From an uncultured Granulosicoccaceae bacterium (GTDB lineage Bacteria; Pseudomonadota; Gammaproteobacteria; Granulosicoccales; Granulosicoccaceae), in the NCBI GenBank assembly GCA_938003855.1, contig CALKXD010000210.1:1-48963 (forward strand): a stretch of DNA of 48,963 nucleotides. The letters run 5' to 3'. The notes below the pieces were generated by a model. It saw only the letters and a list, made by a program, of their open reading frames with translations. It searched no databases and had not been told where the DNA came from. A program made the translations under genes and the position numbers. This document shows, piece by piece, positions 16,872 through 26,131 of the stretch (positions within the stretch are counted from its first letter, which is position 1; each line of letters begins with the position of its first letter).

Positions 16872-17720
16872 TTGGTGGTCAACGCATTGTTGCTTGGCCT
16901 GAACCAGGTATTGATCAAGCTGGTAAATGACGGTCTGCAGCCGGTGTTTCAGGCCGGGTTGCGCTCGGTTTTTGCGATGTTGCTTATTGTGGCTTTTGCT
17001 TTACTGATGAAGCGTCGTCTGAGTATCCGGGACGGTACGCTGATGTATGGAATCATCTGTGGTCTGGTTTTCGCGCTGGAGTTTATTGTGTTGTTTTCTT
17101 CACTGGACTTCACCAGTGTAGCGCGGGTTTCTATATTGTTTTATACCATGCCGGTGTGGCTGGCGATTGGTGCGCACTTTCTATTGCCCGGTGAACGCCT
17201 TACGCCAATGCGTGTGGCGGGTCTGACGCTATGCGTGACGGGCATGGTAGTGGCATTGATGGACCGTGTCGGGGCCGATGATGAAAACCGTCTACTCGGT
17301 GAGGTGCTGGCGATTGCCGCGGGTATCTGCTGGGCCGTGATAGTCTTGTTGGTACGTGGTACAGCACTTAAAAAATCGTCACCGGAGATGCAGCTGATTT
17401 ATCAGCTTGGCGTCTCTGCGGTGGTGCTGTTACCGCTATCGCTGCTGTTTGGTGATCTGATTCGTGAGATGACCTGGACGCTTACCCTGATATTTGCCTT
17501 TCAGGTGGTTGTGGTAGTCGCCGTTGGTTTTACGATATGGTTCTGGGTGCTGTCTGTTTATCCGGCATCGGCCACCGCATCGTATGGATTTCTAGCACCG
17601 TTGTTTGGTGTGTTTTTCGGTTGGCTGATACTGGATGAGCAATTAACATTGGCCATTCTGGCGGCATTGGTACTGGTGTGTGCGGGTATTGTGCTTATCA
17701 ATAGAAAGCCGGCCGCGTAA
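16872..17720 (+). CDS. EamA/DMT-family transporter
   Basis: About 282 residues and ten membrane helices in two EamA repeats. The second repeat contains YPASATASYGFLAPLFGVFF and GWLILDEQLT, the classic EamA end, and the first has DFTSVARVSILFYTMPVWLA. The start is uncertain: TTG 16872 or GTG 16875 after GGCGGG. The family exports or imports metabolites such as amino acids across the inner membrane; the substrate is unknown. Confidence 0.86.
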   Translation: MVVNALLLGLNQVLIKLVNDGLQPVFQAGLRSVFAMLLIVAFALLMKRRLSIRDGTLMYGIICGLVFALEFIVLFSSLDFTSVARVSILFYTMPVWLAIGAHFLLPGERLTPMRVAGLTLCVTGMVVALMDRVGADDENRLLGEVLAIAAGICWAVIVLLVRGTALKKSSPEMQLIYQLGVSAVVLLPLSLLFGDLIREMTWTLTLIFAFQVVVVVAVGFTIWFWVLSVYPASATASYGFLAPLFGVFFGWLILDEQLTLAILAALVLVCAGIVLINRKPAA

Positions 17721-17886
17721 CAACGACAATATCAACGCTGTGTCTATAGCTGTGTATAGGCGATTGCCATCGGGGTACTCTGCTTATGCCGGGCTTCTTT
17801 TGTCATAGCGCGCGATCATACAAAGTAGCACTCAATTCAGGTAGTGATGCACTGCCAATTGCTGTCGCAGTCTATAGTGAATTTTG

Positions 17887-19437
17887 TCAAATCGGTAGTG
17901 GTGATAAGCGTGGCTCGTTGCTGCCGAGTTTTTCTTTGCCTTTGGCAACATAGGCTGTCAGTGCTTCGTTGACAGCGCTGTCGATAGGCGGTGGTTCAAA
18001 TTCTTTGAGTACTTTTTGCCAGACGTCGGTGGCGCGCATGGTGGCGTCTTTAGCACCCGCCAACTGCCAGTTCTCTTGGTTTTGCCAGTCGCTTAAAAAA
18101 GGCTGATAAAAAGCGTTTTCGAAGCGTTCCATGGTGTGGTCGCAGCCGAAAAAATGGCCACCGGGGCCAACGTCTGCCATTGCTTCCATGCCGATCTCGG
18201 TGAGATCAATTTTCAGTGGTTCGAGCAGATGGCTCATGTGCTGCAGCATCTCGCAGTCGAGGATGATTTTTTCGAACGAGGCGACCAGGCCACCCTCGAG
18301 CCAGCCGGCTGCATGGTAAATCAGATTGCCGTGACCCATGGTAGCCCCCCAGAGCGCCATTTGTGTTTCCCAGGTGGATTGCGCATCTGCTGTGTTGGAG
18401 GCATTACAGGCGCTGGTGCGATAGGGGATTTTATAGCGACGGGCAAACTGACCACCCGCCATATTGGCCAGTGAATTTTCCGGCGTCCCGAACGCGGGTG
18501 CGCCTGAGCGCATATCAACGTTGGATGTGAAGCCGCCATAGATCACCGGTGCACCGGGGCGAGTTAGCTGAACCAGTGATATGCCGAGCAACGCTTCGGC
18601 GTTCTGTTGTGCCAGAGCCCCGGCCATGGTGGTCGGAGTCATTGCGCCCATCAGCGTAAACGGCGTGACTATCACCGGCTGCCCGAGCATCGCCATTTGC
18701 ATTGCACCATAGGCCATTGCATCGTCCAGTTTACGTGGCGAATTGATATTGATGTTGCTCATTACGGTCGGTTGATCGACAAGGTCCTCGAGTGATTTAC
18801 CGAGTGCGATGGCACACATCTCTGCGGCATCATGAATCCGACCGGCGCCGATCGACATGGTGGAAAACACCTTGTCGGAAAGCGTCAGGCATTCGAAGAG
18901 TGTGTCCAGGTGACGGGTGTTCGGTGGCAAGTCAGTTGGAGCCAGTGCCTGATTGCCAAAAAAGCTGATCACATTGAAGTACTGGCCCAGCGAAATGACC
19001 CGGCGATAATCCTCGATATTGCCGGCGCGCCGGCCATTGATGCAATCGTGCACATTTGGTGGACCGGAGACCAGGCCAAAATTGATTACATCAGCGCCAA
19101 CTGAAATTTGGTTGTCCGGGTTGCGCGGTGTCAGGGTGAAAGTTTCCGGCGCCGTGGCGATGGTTTCCATCACCAGGCCACGGTCCATTTTCACCATGCC
19201 GTTGTGGTCGACGTCGGCACCGGCGCGTCGAAACAGGTCCAGCGCCTGATCGCCTAGTACTTCGATGCCTTGTTCTTCCAGTATCGTCAGTGAGGCGTTG
19301 TGGAGCAGATCGAGTTGCTCTTCATCGAGTGCTTCAATGGGGGCGAAGCGGTTTTTAAGGTTTTTGCGCTGCAGTTGCGGAATCGCCGCATCGGCGGGTT
19401 TTTCGCGTCGACTCTTGCGTCTGCCTGATCGTGCCAT
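17887..19437 (-). CDS. MttB-family (trimethylamine methyltransferase-like) protein, non-pyrrolysine
   Basis: 516 residues from the ATG at 19437 with GGAAAGAG upstream. The opening LHNASLTILEEQGIEVLGDQ, then PDNQISVGADVINFG, MSNININSPRKLDDAM, ARRYKIPYRTSACNASNTAD and MADVGPGGHFFGCDHTMERF are features of the MttB family. There is no in-frame amber codon, so this belongs to the non-pyrrolysine group, some members of which demethylate glycine betaine or related quaternary amines onto a corrinoid protein. No corrinoid protein or reactivator is near, so substrate and partner are open. The N-terminus is basic (RSGRRKSRREK). Confidence 0.88.
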   Translation of the reverse strand: MARSGRRKSRREKPADAAIPQLQRKNLKNRFAPIEALDEEQLDLLHNASLTILEEQGIEVLGDQALDLFRRAGADVDHNGMVKMDRGLVMETIATAPETFTLTPRNPDNQISVGADVINFGLVSGPPNVHDCINGRRAGNIEDYRRVISLGQYFNVISFFGNQALAPTDLPPNTRHLDTLFECLTLSDKVFSTMSIGAGRIHDAAEMCAIALGKSLEDLVDQPTVMSNININSPRKLDDAMAYGAMQMAMLGQPVIVTPFTLMGAMTPTTMAGALAQQNAEALLGISLVQLTRPGAPVIYGGFTSNVDMRSGAPAFGTPENSLANMAGGQFARRYKIPYRTSACNASNTADAQSTWETQMALWGATMGHGNLIYHAAGWLEGGLVASFEKIILDCEMLQHMSHLLEPLKIDLTEIGMEAMADVGPGGHFFGCDHTMERFENAFYQPFLSDWQNQENWQLAGAKDATMRATDVWQKVLKEFEPPPIDSAVNEALTAYVAKGKEKLGSNEPRLSPLPI

Positions 19438-19812
19438 GTGTTGCTGCTCTTTCCGCTGGTGGGTTTCAAAGCGGCCAGTGTCCCACGAGGCTGCCGTACT
19501 GCCAGTCTGAGTGTGCCACATCTGCCTGATGGAATGCAGCTTCCAAACACGGCGGGCACAGGGTCGCCGGTTGAGTATTTAACCGGCGTGTTTCAAACGG
19601 TCTAAAATACGATAAACTCGGGGCCTTGGGAGATCTTTGAAGCGAGATCGACTGCAGGGGCAGAGCGGACGTCCGGTTGGTCTGGCGGAATGGCTTGCCG
19701 CCAGCGGGTACACAAGGTTTACACACGCAAGTTACTGAATGATGCCTCCCTTAAAAATACGCAGCGGATTACCGAAGTCTGCCAACCTGCCTGAATTGCG
19801 AGGGAGTGATCT
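19438..19812. other. Divergent promoter region, no gene
   Basis: 375 bp between the MttB-family gene (leftward) and the PQQ-associated pair (rightward), presumably holding both promoters. An AT-rich patch near 19603-19618 (CTAAAATACGATAAACT) could contain -10 elements. No inverted repeat stands out. Confidence 0.35.
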
Positions 19813-21012
19813 GTGGTTGCTATCATGACAAGTTGTGCCAGCTGCCGGTGGTGCCGGGTTGCTGTGGTTCTGGCGATGGCATGGTGCGGTAGTGCTGCGG
19901 CCGATGCACTCGATGTGCGAATAATCTACCTTGAGCAAAAACAGCAGCGACCTCCGGTACTGTCAAACCTGGTGGTGTGGCCTGAAAACGAAGGAGAGCA
20001 GGGTGCGTTGGTCGGTGTGGCCGATAACAACACCACCGGTAAGTTCCTGAAGCAGACTTACACCCTTGAGCAAATACTGGTCGAAGAAGGTAATGACGTT
20101 ATTGCTGCCGCCGAAGCGGCGCTGGCCGGACCGGTCGTGGTCATTGCCAATGTCAGCGCTGACAATCTGCGTCGCATTGCTGACCTGCCGATGGCCCGGG
20201 ATGATCTCATATTTAACGCTGGCAGCGCTGACGTTGCTCTGCGCGACGACGAGTGCCGCGCCAATGTGCTGCACACACTACCATCGCGGGCAATGCTAAC
20301 CGATGCACTGATGCAGTTTTTCACCAAGCGCAAATGGAAGTCGGTGTTTCTGCTTGAGGGGAATCGCGTGGTTGACGGTTTGTTTGCCGATGCGGTTCGG
20401 CAGTCTGCCCGCAAGTACCGCATTTCCATTGATCATGAAAAACGCTGGCTGGATGATGCAGACATGCGTCGCAATGCAGCAGCAGAGATTCCTGCGTTTA
20501 CTCAGGCGCGAAAGTACGATGTGGTTGTGGTTGCTGACGAGCATGACGATTTTGGTCAATACGTCATGTTTAATACCTGGTTGCCGAGGCCGGTGGCCGG
20601 AACGTCCGGGTTAGAGCCGGTTGGCTGGCACCGGGTGGTCGAGCAATGGGGAGCGGCGCAGTTACAGTCGCGGTTTTACGAGCGGGCCGGACGCGGCATG
20701 ACCAGCGTCGACTACGCGGCCTGGGCGGCTGCGCGAAGCATCGGGGAGGCGGTAACCAGAACCGGTTCGGTGATGCCGCAGGAACTAATGTCCTATATAG
20801 TGTCTGACAAGTTTTCACTGGGCGGGTTCAAAGGTGCAAAGATGACCTACCGCCGGTGGAACGGGCAGTTGCGCCAGCCGATACCGCTGGTACATCCTCA
20901 ATCGGTGGTGGCGCTAGCGCCGATCGACGGATTTTTACACCAGACAACCGAGCTCGATACACTGGGGCTCGACCAGCCGGAATCACGATGCACAAGTATG
21001 GGAACACAGTAA
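19813..21012 (+). CDS. PQQ-associated ABC-type substrate-binding protein
   Basis: 399 residues, GTG start at 19813 with AGGGAG seven bases upstream. A signal peptide (VAVVLAMAWCGSAAADA) leads into LDVRIIYLEQKQQRPP, then NTTGKFLKQTYTLEQILVEE, VVVIANVSADNLRRIADL, LHTLPSRAMLTDALMQFFTK and KYDVVVVADEHDDFGQYV. This matches the periplasmic-binding-like protein found in PQQ-dependent alcohol-oxidation loci (TIGR03863 type). It is followed without a gap by its usual beta-propeller companion. The ABC ATPase and permease that normally go with them are absent, as are any quinoprotein dehydrogenase genes. Confidence 0.87.
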   Translation: MVAIMTSCASCRWCRVAVVLAMAWCGSAAADALDVRIIYLEQKQQRPPVLSNLVVWPENEGEQGALVGVADNNTTGKFLKQTYTLEQILVEEGNDVIAAAEAALAGPVVVIANVSADNLRRIADLPMARDDLIFNAGSADVALRDDECRANVLHTLPSRAMLTDALMQFFTKRKWKSVFLLEGNRVVDGLFADAVRQSARKYRISIDHEKRWLDDADMRRNAAAEIPAFTQARKYDVVVVADEHDDFGQYVMFNTWLPRPVAGTSGLEPVGWHRVVEQWGAAQLQSRFYERAGRGMTSVDYAAWAAARSIGEAVTRTGSVMPQELMSYIVSDKFSLGGFKGAKMTYRRWNGQLRQPIPLVHPQSVVALAPIDGFLHQTTELDTLGLDQPESRCTSMGTQ

Positions 21013-21999
21013 GTGGGAAAGTGGAACCTTAGTGGTTTAGCAGCCGGTTTGCTGATGTTCTCACAAGGCGCGTCGGCTCATTGGATCTATATTTCCAATG
21101 AAAAAGACGACACGCTATCGGTGATCGATTCGGAAACCAACGAAGTAGTGAAAACTATTGAAGTTGGTGAGCGTCCGCGAGGCGTGACGTTGTCGCATGA
21201 TTTTAAATACCTGTTTATCTGTGCCTCCGATTCCGACACGGTGCAAATGATGGACATCGCCACTGACAAGATCATTCACGATCTGCCCTCCGGCGAAGAC
21301 CCGGAGCAATTTGCCTTGCATCCGGATAACCGGCATTTGTATATTGCTAACGAAGATGATGCAGTAGCCACTGTGGTGGATATTCAATCCCGCACTGTGG
21401 TTGCACAGATTGATGTTGGTGTGGAGCCAGAGGGCATGGCAGTGAGTCACGATGGCAAGTGGGCTATCGTCACCTCTGAAACCACCAACATGGCACACTG
21501 GATTGATACTGAAACGCAGGAGCTTGTTGACAATACACTGGTTGATCAGCGTCCGCGTGATGCAGAATTTAATGCCGACGATACCGAGCTGTGGGTGTCG
21601 TCAGAGATTGGTGGCACGGTATCAGTCATCAATACTGAAACTCGTCAGATCGATAAGATCATCAACTTTGAAATCAAAGGCATCTCCCCTGACCGGATTC
21701 AGCCTGTCGGTATAGAGCTTACTGCGGACGGTAAGTATGCGTTCATTGCACTGGGGCCGTCGAATCATCTTGCTGTTGTGGATCGCGCAACCTACCAGCC
21801 GATCAAATATATACTGGTGGGCCGGCGAGTCTGGCACACAGCGTTATCGCCAGAGCAGGACAAGCTCTACACCACTAATGGTGTGTCCGGTGATGTGACC
21901 GTGGTCGATGTAAAATCACTGAAGGCGATCAAGTCTGTCAAAGTCGGGCGCTACCCGTGGGGCGCGGCGATTCTGCCGAAAGAGCATATTCCTGACTAG
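21013..21999 (+). CDS. PQQ-associated seven-bladed beta-propeller protein (YVTN type)
   Basis: 328 residues. The GTG start immediately follows the TAA of the preceding gene, with GGGA nine bases upstream. A signal peptide (LAAGLLMFSQGASAH) precedes repeated blades of the form YISN-x-DDTLSVID-x-ET-x-V-x-TI-x-VGERPRG, as in IYISNEKDDTLSVID, YIANEDDAVATVVD, WVSSEIGGTVSVIN and YTTNGVSGDVTVVD. This is the TIGR03866-type periplasmic propeller that accompanies PQQ-dependent catabolism; its exact role is not known. It ends convergently with the dehydrogenase gene. Confidence 0.88.
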   Translation: MGKWNLSGLAAGLLMFSQGASAHWIYISNEKDDTLSVIDSETNEVVKTIEVGERPRGVTLSHDFKYLFICASDSDTVQMMDIATDKIIHDLPSGEDPEQFALHPDNRHLYIANEDDAVATVVDIQSRTVVAQIDVGVEPEGMAVSHDGKWAIVTSETTNMAHWIDTETQELVDNTLVDQRPRDAEFNADDTELWVSSEIGGTVSVINTETRQIDKIINFEIKGISPDRIQPVGIELTADGKYAFIALGPSNHLAVVDRATYQPIKYILVGRRVWHTALSPEQDKLYTTNGVSGDVTVVDVKSLKAIKSVKVGRYPWGAAILPKEHIPD

Positions 22000-22142
22000 T
22001 TGGCGTTGCGTATCGTGTGCCGACTGGCGTTTGGCATCGCCTCCTCTAGATGCCGGTACTGGCATCACCGTTTGTGCCACCAGCACCGGTAGTGATGCCT
22101 TGCCCACAAGGCGAGATCACTTCAGGGCGGAGCATGCTGCTG

Positions 22143-23036
22143 TCAGGGCAGATTGAGACCACCGTTTCTAGCGTATACCTTGGCCACCGCCGAGTCGTCT
22201 TCGCGGCCAAGTCCGGAGCCGGCGGCGGCGAGGAACTGCTGTAGTGCAGCAGCAGACAGCGGCGTCGGGAATTTAGACGAGTGAGCAATATCACACACGA
22301 TGCCCAGATCCTTGACGAAAATATCAACGGCTGAGTGCGGCGTGTAGTCACCGTCGGCGATGTGCGGGCCACGATTTTCAAACATCCAGCTGGTACCGGC
22401 ACACTGCGAAATTACCTCGACGGTGGTCTTTGCATCGACACCCTGGCTGAGTCCAAAAGTAATGGCCTCCGCGGCCGCGGCAATGTGCACGCCGGCCAGC
22501 AGTTGATTGACCGACTTCATTGCAGAGCCGGGTCCTGCAGCATCACCGAGAGTGAAGACTTTTTCAGCCATAGCATCGAGTGCGGGTTGAGCGGCGCTGA
22601 AGGCGTCAGCAGTCCCTGACGCGAGCACTGAAATTTTGCCTTGCGCCGCTTTCACCGAGCCACCGGAGATCGGTGCGTCCAGATAGTGCAACTGGTGTTT
22701 CTGGCAGTGTGCTTCCATTGCTTTGGCGAACTCGGGCGGCACAGTGGCGCAGGATACAATCACCGCTCCCGGTTTCATTGATGAGAGTAGCTTGTCCTGC
22801 AGTAATATCGATTCTGTCTGGGCAGCGTTGACGACCACTAGAATCAGGCAATCGAGCTGTGCGGCCACATCTGCCAGCGGATCAGACTTGCCACCAGCGG
22901 CGACAAATTCAGCGACGCGGGCGTCACTGATGTCGTTACCGTAGGTGGTGATGCCGGCTTTTACCAGGCTCGAGGCCATGCCAAAACCCATAGATCCCAG
23001 TCCTGCGACGGCCGCTGTGTAGTCCTTTGTCGTCAT
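22143..23036 (-). CDS. NAD(P)-dependent 3-hydroxyisobutyrate/threonate-type dehydrogenase
   Basis: 297 residues from the ATG at 23036. AAVAGLGSMGFGMASSLVKA is the Rossmann nucleotide loop, LDAPISGGSVKAAQGKISVL the substrate signature, and GSAMKSVNQLLAGVHIAAAA holds the catalytic Lys and Asn (K-x2-N). The NQLLAGVHIAAAAEA stretch is closest to L-threonate dehydrogenase (LtnD)-like members of the beta-hydroxyacid dehydrogenase family. It should oxidise a short 3-hydroxyacid in the cytoplasm. It lies 47 bp downstream of paaK on the same strand, so the two may be one operon. Confidence 0.88.
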   Translation of the reverse strand: MTTKDYTAAVAGLGSMGFGMASSLVKAGITTYGNDISDARVAEFVAAGGKSDPLADVAAQLDCLILVVVNAAQTESILLQDKLLSSMKPGAVIVSCATVPPEFAKAMEAHCQKHQLHYLDAPISGGSVKAAQGKISVLASGTADAFSAAQPALDAMAEKVFTLGDAAGPGSAMKSVNQLLAGVHIAAAAEAITFGLSQGVDAKTTVEVISQCAGTSWMFENRGPHIADGDYTPHSAVDIFVKDLGIVCDIAHSSKFPTPLSAAALQQFLAAAGSGLGREDDSAVAKVYARNGGLNLP

Positions 23037-23083
23037 TAAGTTTTCTCTACTCAAATAGGTGGTTGTTGTGTTGCAGTGGTGTG

Positions 23084-24391
23084 TCAGATGCCGCGTTTGT
23101 CGACAGTGCGCACGGCTTTGCCCTGGCTGCGCGGCACGCCCCCGCTGTCAGCTACGTTGACGATCGCCGTCACCCCCACCACCTCTTTTACCAACTGCGC
23201 AAGCTTATCGCCGGCGGCTGTCCTTTGCCCGGCCGACAGATCACTGCCGGCTGCCTCTGTGTTGATGGTCATCACGTCCATGCGGTTGTCGCGAGTCAGT
23301 TCAATTTGAAAATGGGGCGCCAGCGCCTCGATCTTCATTAGCTGTTCTTCAATTTGCGTGGGAAATACATTGACGCCGCGCAGGATGATCATGTCGTCAC
23401 TGCGGCCGGTGATTTTTTCCATCCGCCGCATGCTGCGGGCGCTACCCGGCAGCAGCCGGGTCAGATCCCTGGTGCGATAGCGAATGATCGGAAAGCCTTC
23501 TTTGGTCAGCGATGTAAACACCAGTTCACCTTGCTCGCCATCGGCGACCGGCTCGCCGGTGTCCGGGTTGATGACTTCCGGGTAGAAATGGTCTTCCCAT
23601 ATGGTCGGTCCGTCTTTGGTTTCGACACATTCGCTGGCGACGCCCGGGCCCATGACTTCTGACAGCCCGTAGATATCGGTGGCGTGCATATCGAAGGCTT
23701 GTTCGATTTCCTCGCGCATCGCGTTGGTCCAGGGTTCCGCACCGAAAATACCCACCTCCAGCGAGCTGTCTCTCGGGTCGATGCCCTGAGCGCGGAATGC
23801 ATCGAGGATCGACAGCAGATAGCTTGGGGTCACCATGATAGTTTTAGGTTTGAAGTCTTGAATCAGTGTGACCTGACGTTCAGTCATGCCACCTGATACC
23901 GGTACGACCGTGCAGCCGAGTTTTTCAGCGCCATAGTGCGCGCCGAGTCCGCCGGTGAACAAGCCATAGCCGTAGGCGACGTGGACCAGATCGCCGGTTT
24001 TGGTGCCGGATGCCCGCATCGAACGCGCAACCAATGTGGCCCAGTTGTCGATATCTGTGCTGGTATAGCCGACCACAGTGGGCTTGCCTGTGGTGCCGGA
24101 AGAGGCGTGTATCCGACGAATTTGCGCCTGCGGTACGGCAAACATGCCATACGGGTAGTTATCGCGCAGATCGGCCTTAACGGTAAACGGGAAGCGCGCG
24201 ATATCGTCGAGTGATTTGAGGTCGTCAGGGTGAATATTGGCTGCGTCAAAACTGTTTTTGTAGTGTGGCACGTTGTTGTAGGCGTGAGACAGCGACCATT
24301 GCATGCGTTGCAACTGCAGTGCGCTGATTTCATCACGCGATGCTATCTCAATGGGGTCCAGTGCTGCACGATCAGGCGTCAGGTCTTTCAA
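23084..24391 (-). CDS. paaK: Phenylacetate-CoA ligase
   Basis: 435 residues, the normal length for PaaK. The adenylate-forming motif HASSGTTGKPTVVGYT (95-110), VAYGYGLFTGGLGAHYGAEK, TDIYGLSEVMGPGVASEC, YRTRDLTRL and GRSDDMIILRGVNVFPTQIE are all typical. It activates phenylacetate or a similar aromatic acid with ATP and CoA. No other paa gene is in the window, so the true substrate could be another aryl acid. The downstream hydroxyacid dehydrogenase is probably co-transcribed. Confidence 0.92.
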   Translation of the reverse strand: MKDLTPDRAALDPIEIASRDEISALQLQRMQWSLSHAYNNVPHYKNSFDAANIHPDDLKSLDDIARFPFTVKADLRDNYPYGMFAVPQAQIRRIHASSGTTGKPTVVGYTSTDIDNWATLVARSMRASGTKTGDLVHVAYGYGLFTGGLGAHYGAEKLGCTVVPVSGGMTERQVTLIQDFKPKTIMVTPSYLLSILDAFRAQGIDPRDSSLEVGIFGAEPWTNAMREEIEQAFDMHATDIYGLSEVMGPGVASECVETKDGPTIWEDHFYPEVINPDTGEPVADGEQGELVFTSLTKEGFPIIRYRTRDLTRLLPGSARSMRRMEKITGRSDDMIILRGVNVFPTQIEEQLMKIEALAPHFQIELTRDNRMDVMTINTEAAGSDLSAGQRTAAGDKLAQLVKEVVGVTAIVNVADSGGVPRSQGKAVRTVDKRGI

Positions 24392-24843
24392 GTTTTGACT
24401 CCACTTGACTTAGTCGCCCGATGATCGCGGGCGGTGGGCGGATACGTGGCGATATTCTCGCAGAAACGTTCACCCGGCGCGATTCGATTCTATGCTGCCA
24501 GACGCAGGTATCAGGATAATGGCGACCGGCGCAACTGACCCTCTGGATCAGCCTGTGGCAGCGCCTTGCTGGAAGTTTTTACGTAATGAAACGATATTTG
24601 GGGATTTCACTGGTGCCACAACTGTTAAAAAACGTTAAAGTTGTCGCAGTGCCAGACGCGAAGCAGTACTAGACCGGGAATGGGTCATGGTAGCGCTGAT
24701 CGGGCGCATTTCCTGTGGATCGTAGCAGTTGCGGGAAAGCAAAACGTTGAGGGAACAGCTGAACATGGTATTGATTTGGGAGGTGTAGTGAATAATTCAT
24801 AAATAATTGATATCAAAGTAATCTTTGAAGTGGGGCGAGTACA
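24392..24843. other. Divergent intergenic region
   Basis: 452 bp between paaK (leftward) and the LuxR-type regulator (rightward). The last 70 bases before the regulator are AT-rich (TAATTCATAAATAATTGATA) and probably hold its promoter. A loose inverted sequence (AACTGTTAAAAAACGTTAAAGTT, split as two TTAA-containing halves) occurs near 24619-24641. No gene is supported. Confidence 0.4.
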
Positions 24844-26004
24844 GTGCAAAGCAGTGGGTCAATATCCGAGGCAATTCGCAGTATCTATGATGCGGCGATT
24901 ACGGAAGATCGGTGGCGCCAGGCGCTAAACACGTCGGTTGAGCATATCGGAGCCAGGAGCTCTGCGTTGCTGGTTCGTGACATCGACACCTCCCGTCCCT
25001 ACCAGATCAATGCGCTTTGCGATCGTTTTGAGGAGCTCCCCGATGGCGTCCTTGACTACTATGTAGAAAATCTCAGTCATGAAGAACTGCTGGCCTATGA
25101 GTATGTGATCAAAAACAAACACCAGATGCTGTTTGACGATCAGGACATCTGGCCCGATATTCACAGCCCCGACAGTCGACTCGACTTCAAATACCTGTCT
25201 GAACACGTGGGTATTTTTCGACGGCTGGTCAGTCGCCTCAACGACAACAGTCGCTGGTTCGACTGCATTACTTTTCAGTTCGACAACAAATACCATAAAA
25301 TTCCCGAGCACAGCTACACCAGAGCACAGGAACTGATTCCGCATCTGGCCCAGGCAATTGAGCACGGACGGATAAATCACCGCCTGAATGTCATGTACCG
25401 TGCGGTTCTGGGGGCGCTTGATCACGTGCGAATCGGTATGTGTGTGGTGCTTGATAATGGCGAGGTGATTGTCGCCAACAAGGAGGCGAAGCGGCTGCTG
25501 GATATGAATGATGGCCTCTCGCTCAGTGCTACCGGCCACTTGTACTGCGACAGCACAGAGCTGTCGGCAGAAATCGGTCATGCGGCAACGATGCTTTCAA
25601 ACACAGCCAAAGGAATTAATAGTCAGGCGATCTATAGCCTGAAAATTCCCCGTAAGTCGGTGGATTCAGAGTTTCTGCTGGAGATCACGGCGTTGCGCGA
25701 TTGTCGATCAGAAATTGAGACCGGTCTGTCCGGGGCATTACTGACGGTCATTGATACAGAGAAAAAATACCAACTGGATCTGTCTGTATTCGGCCGTGCC
25801 TACAAGCTGACCGATGCCGAGCTGAAGGTGACCGAATTGATTATTGCCGGTCTGGAGAATCAGGAAATAGCGGATGATCGGGGCGTTAAAGTCAGCACCA
25901 TTAAAGCACAGGTGAAATCTATACGGGTGAAAACCGGGGTTACCTCCCGGGTGCAGTTACTGAGGCTGGTGCTTCAGACTGATCCACCTATCGGCGATGA
26001 ATAA
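24844..26004 (+). CDS. LuxR-type transcriptional regulator
   Basis: 386 residues from a GTG preceded by GGGGCGAG. The C-terminus (about 318-378) is a LuxR helix-turn-helix: YKLTDAELKVTELIIAGLEN, then QEIADDRGVKVSTIKAQVKS. The first 300 residues have no receiver or autoinducer-binding motif that I recognise; a PAS-like stretch may lie at about 185-290 (LDHVRIGMCVVLDNGEVIVA, then NKEAKRLLD). That architecture is common in orphan LuxR proteins that sense metabolites or redox state. The target is unknown; paaK lies divergently upstream. Confidence 0.85.
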   Translation: MQSSGSISEAIRSIYDAAITEDRWRQALNTSVEHIGARSSALLVRDIDTSRPYQINALCDRFEELPDGVLDYYVENLSHEELLAYEYVIKNKHQMLFDDQDIWPDIHSPDSRLDFKYLSEHVGIFRRLVSRLNDNSRWFDCITFQFDNKYHKIPEHSYTRAQELIPHLAQAIEHGRINHRLNVMYRAVLGALDHVRIGMCVVLDNGEVIVANKEAKRLLDMNDGLSLSATGHLYCDSTELSAEIGHAATMLSNTAKGINSQAIYSLKIPRKSVDSEFLLEITALRDCRSEIETGLSGALLTVIDTEKKYQLDLSVFGRAYKLTDAELKVTELIIAGLENQEIADDRGVKVSTIKAQVKSIRVKTGVTSRVQLLRLVLQTDPPIGDE

Positions 26005-26131
26005 AGCCGTCGTTTTTGCGTGGCAGTAGCGGTTGATTTTCCCGGTTGACCGGCAGGCCGCGGTGTTGTGATTTACGGTGTTTTTCAGTGTCTGGCACGG
26101 GCCGGGGCAGGTGATTTCAGTGCCGGGTTGC

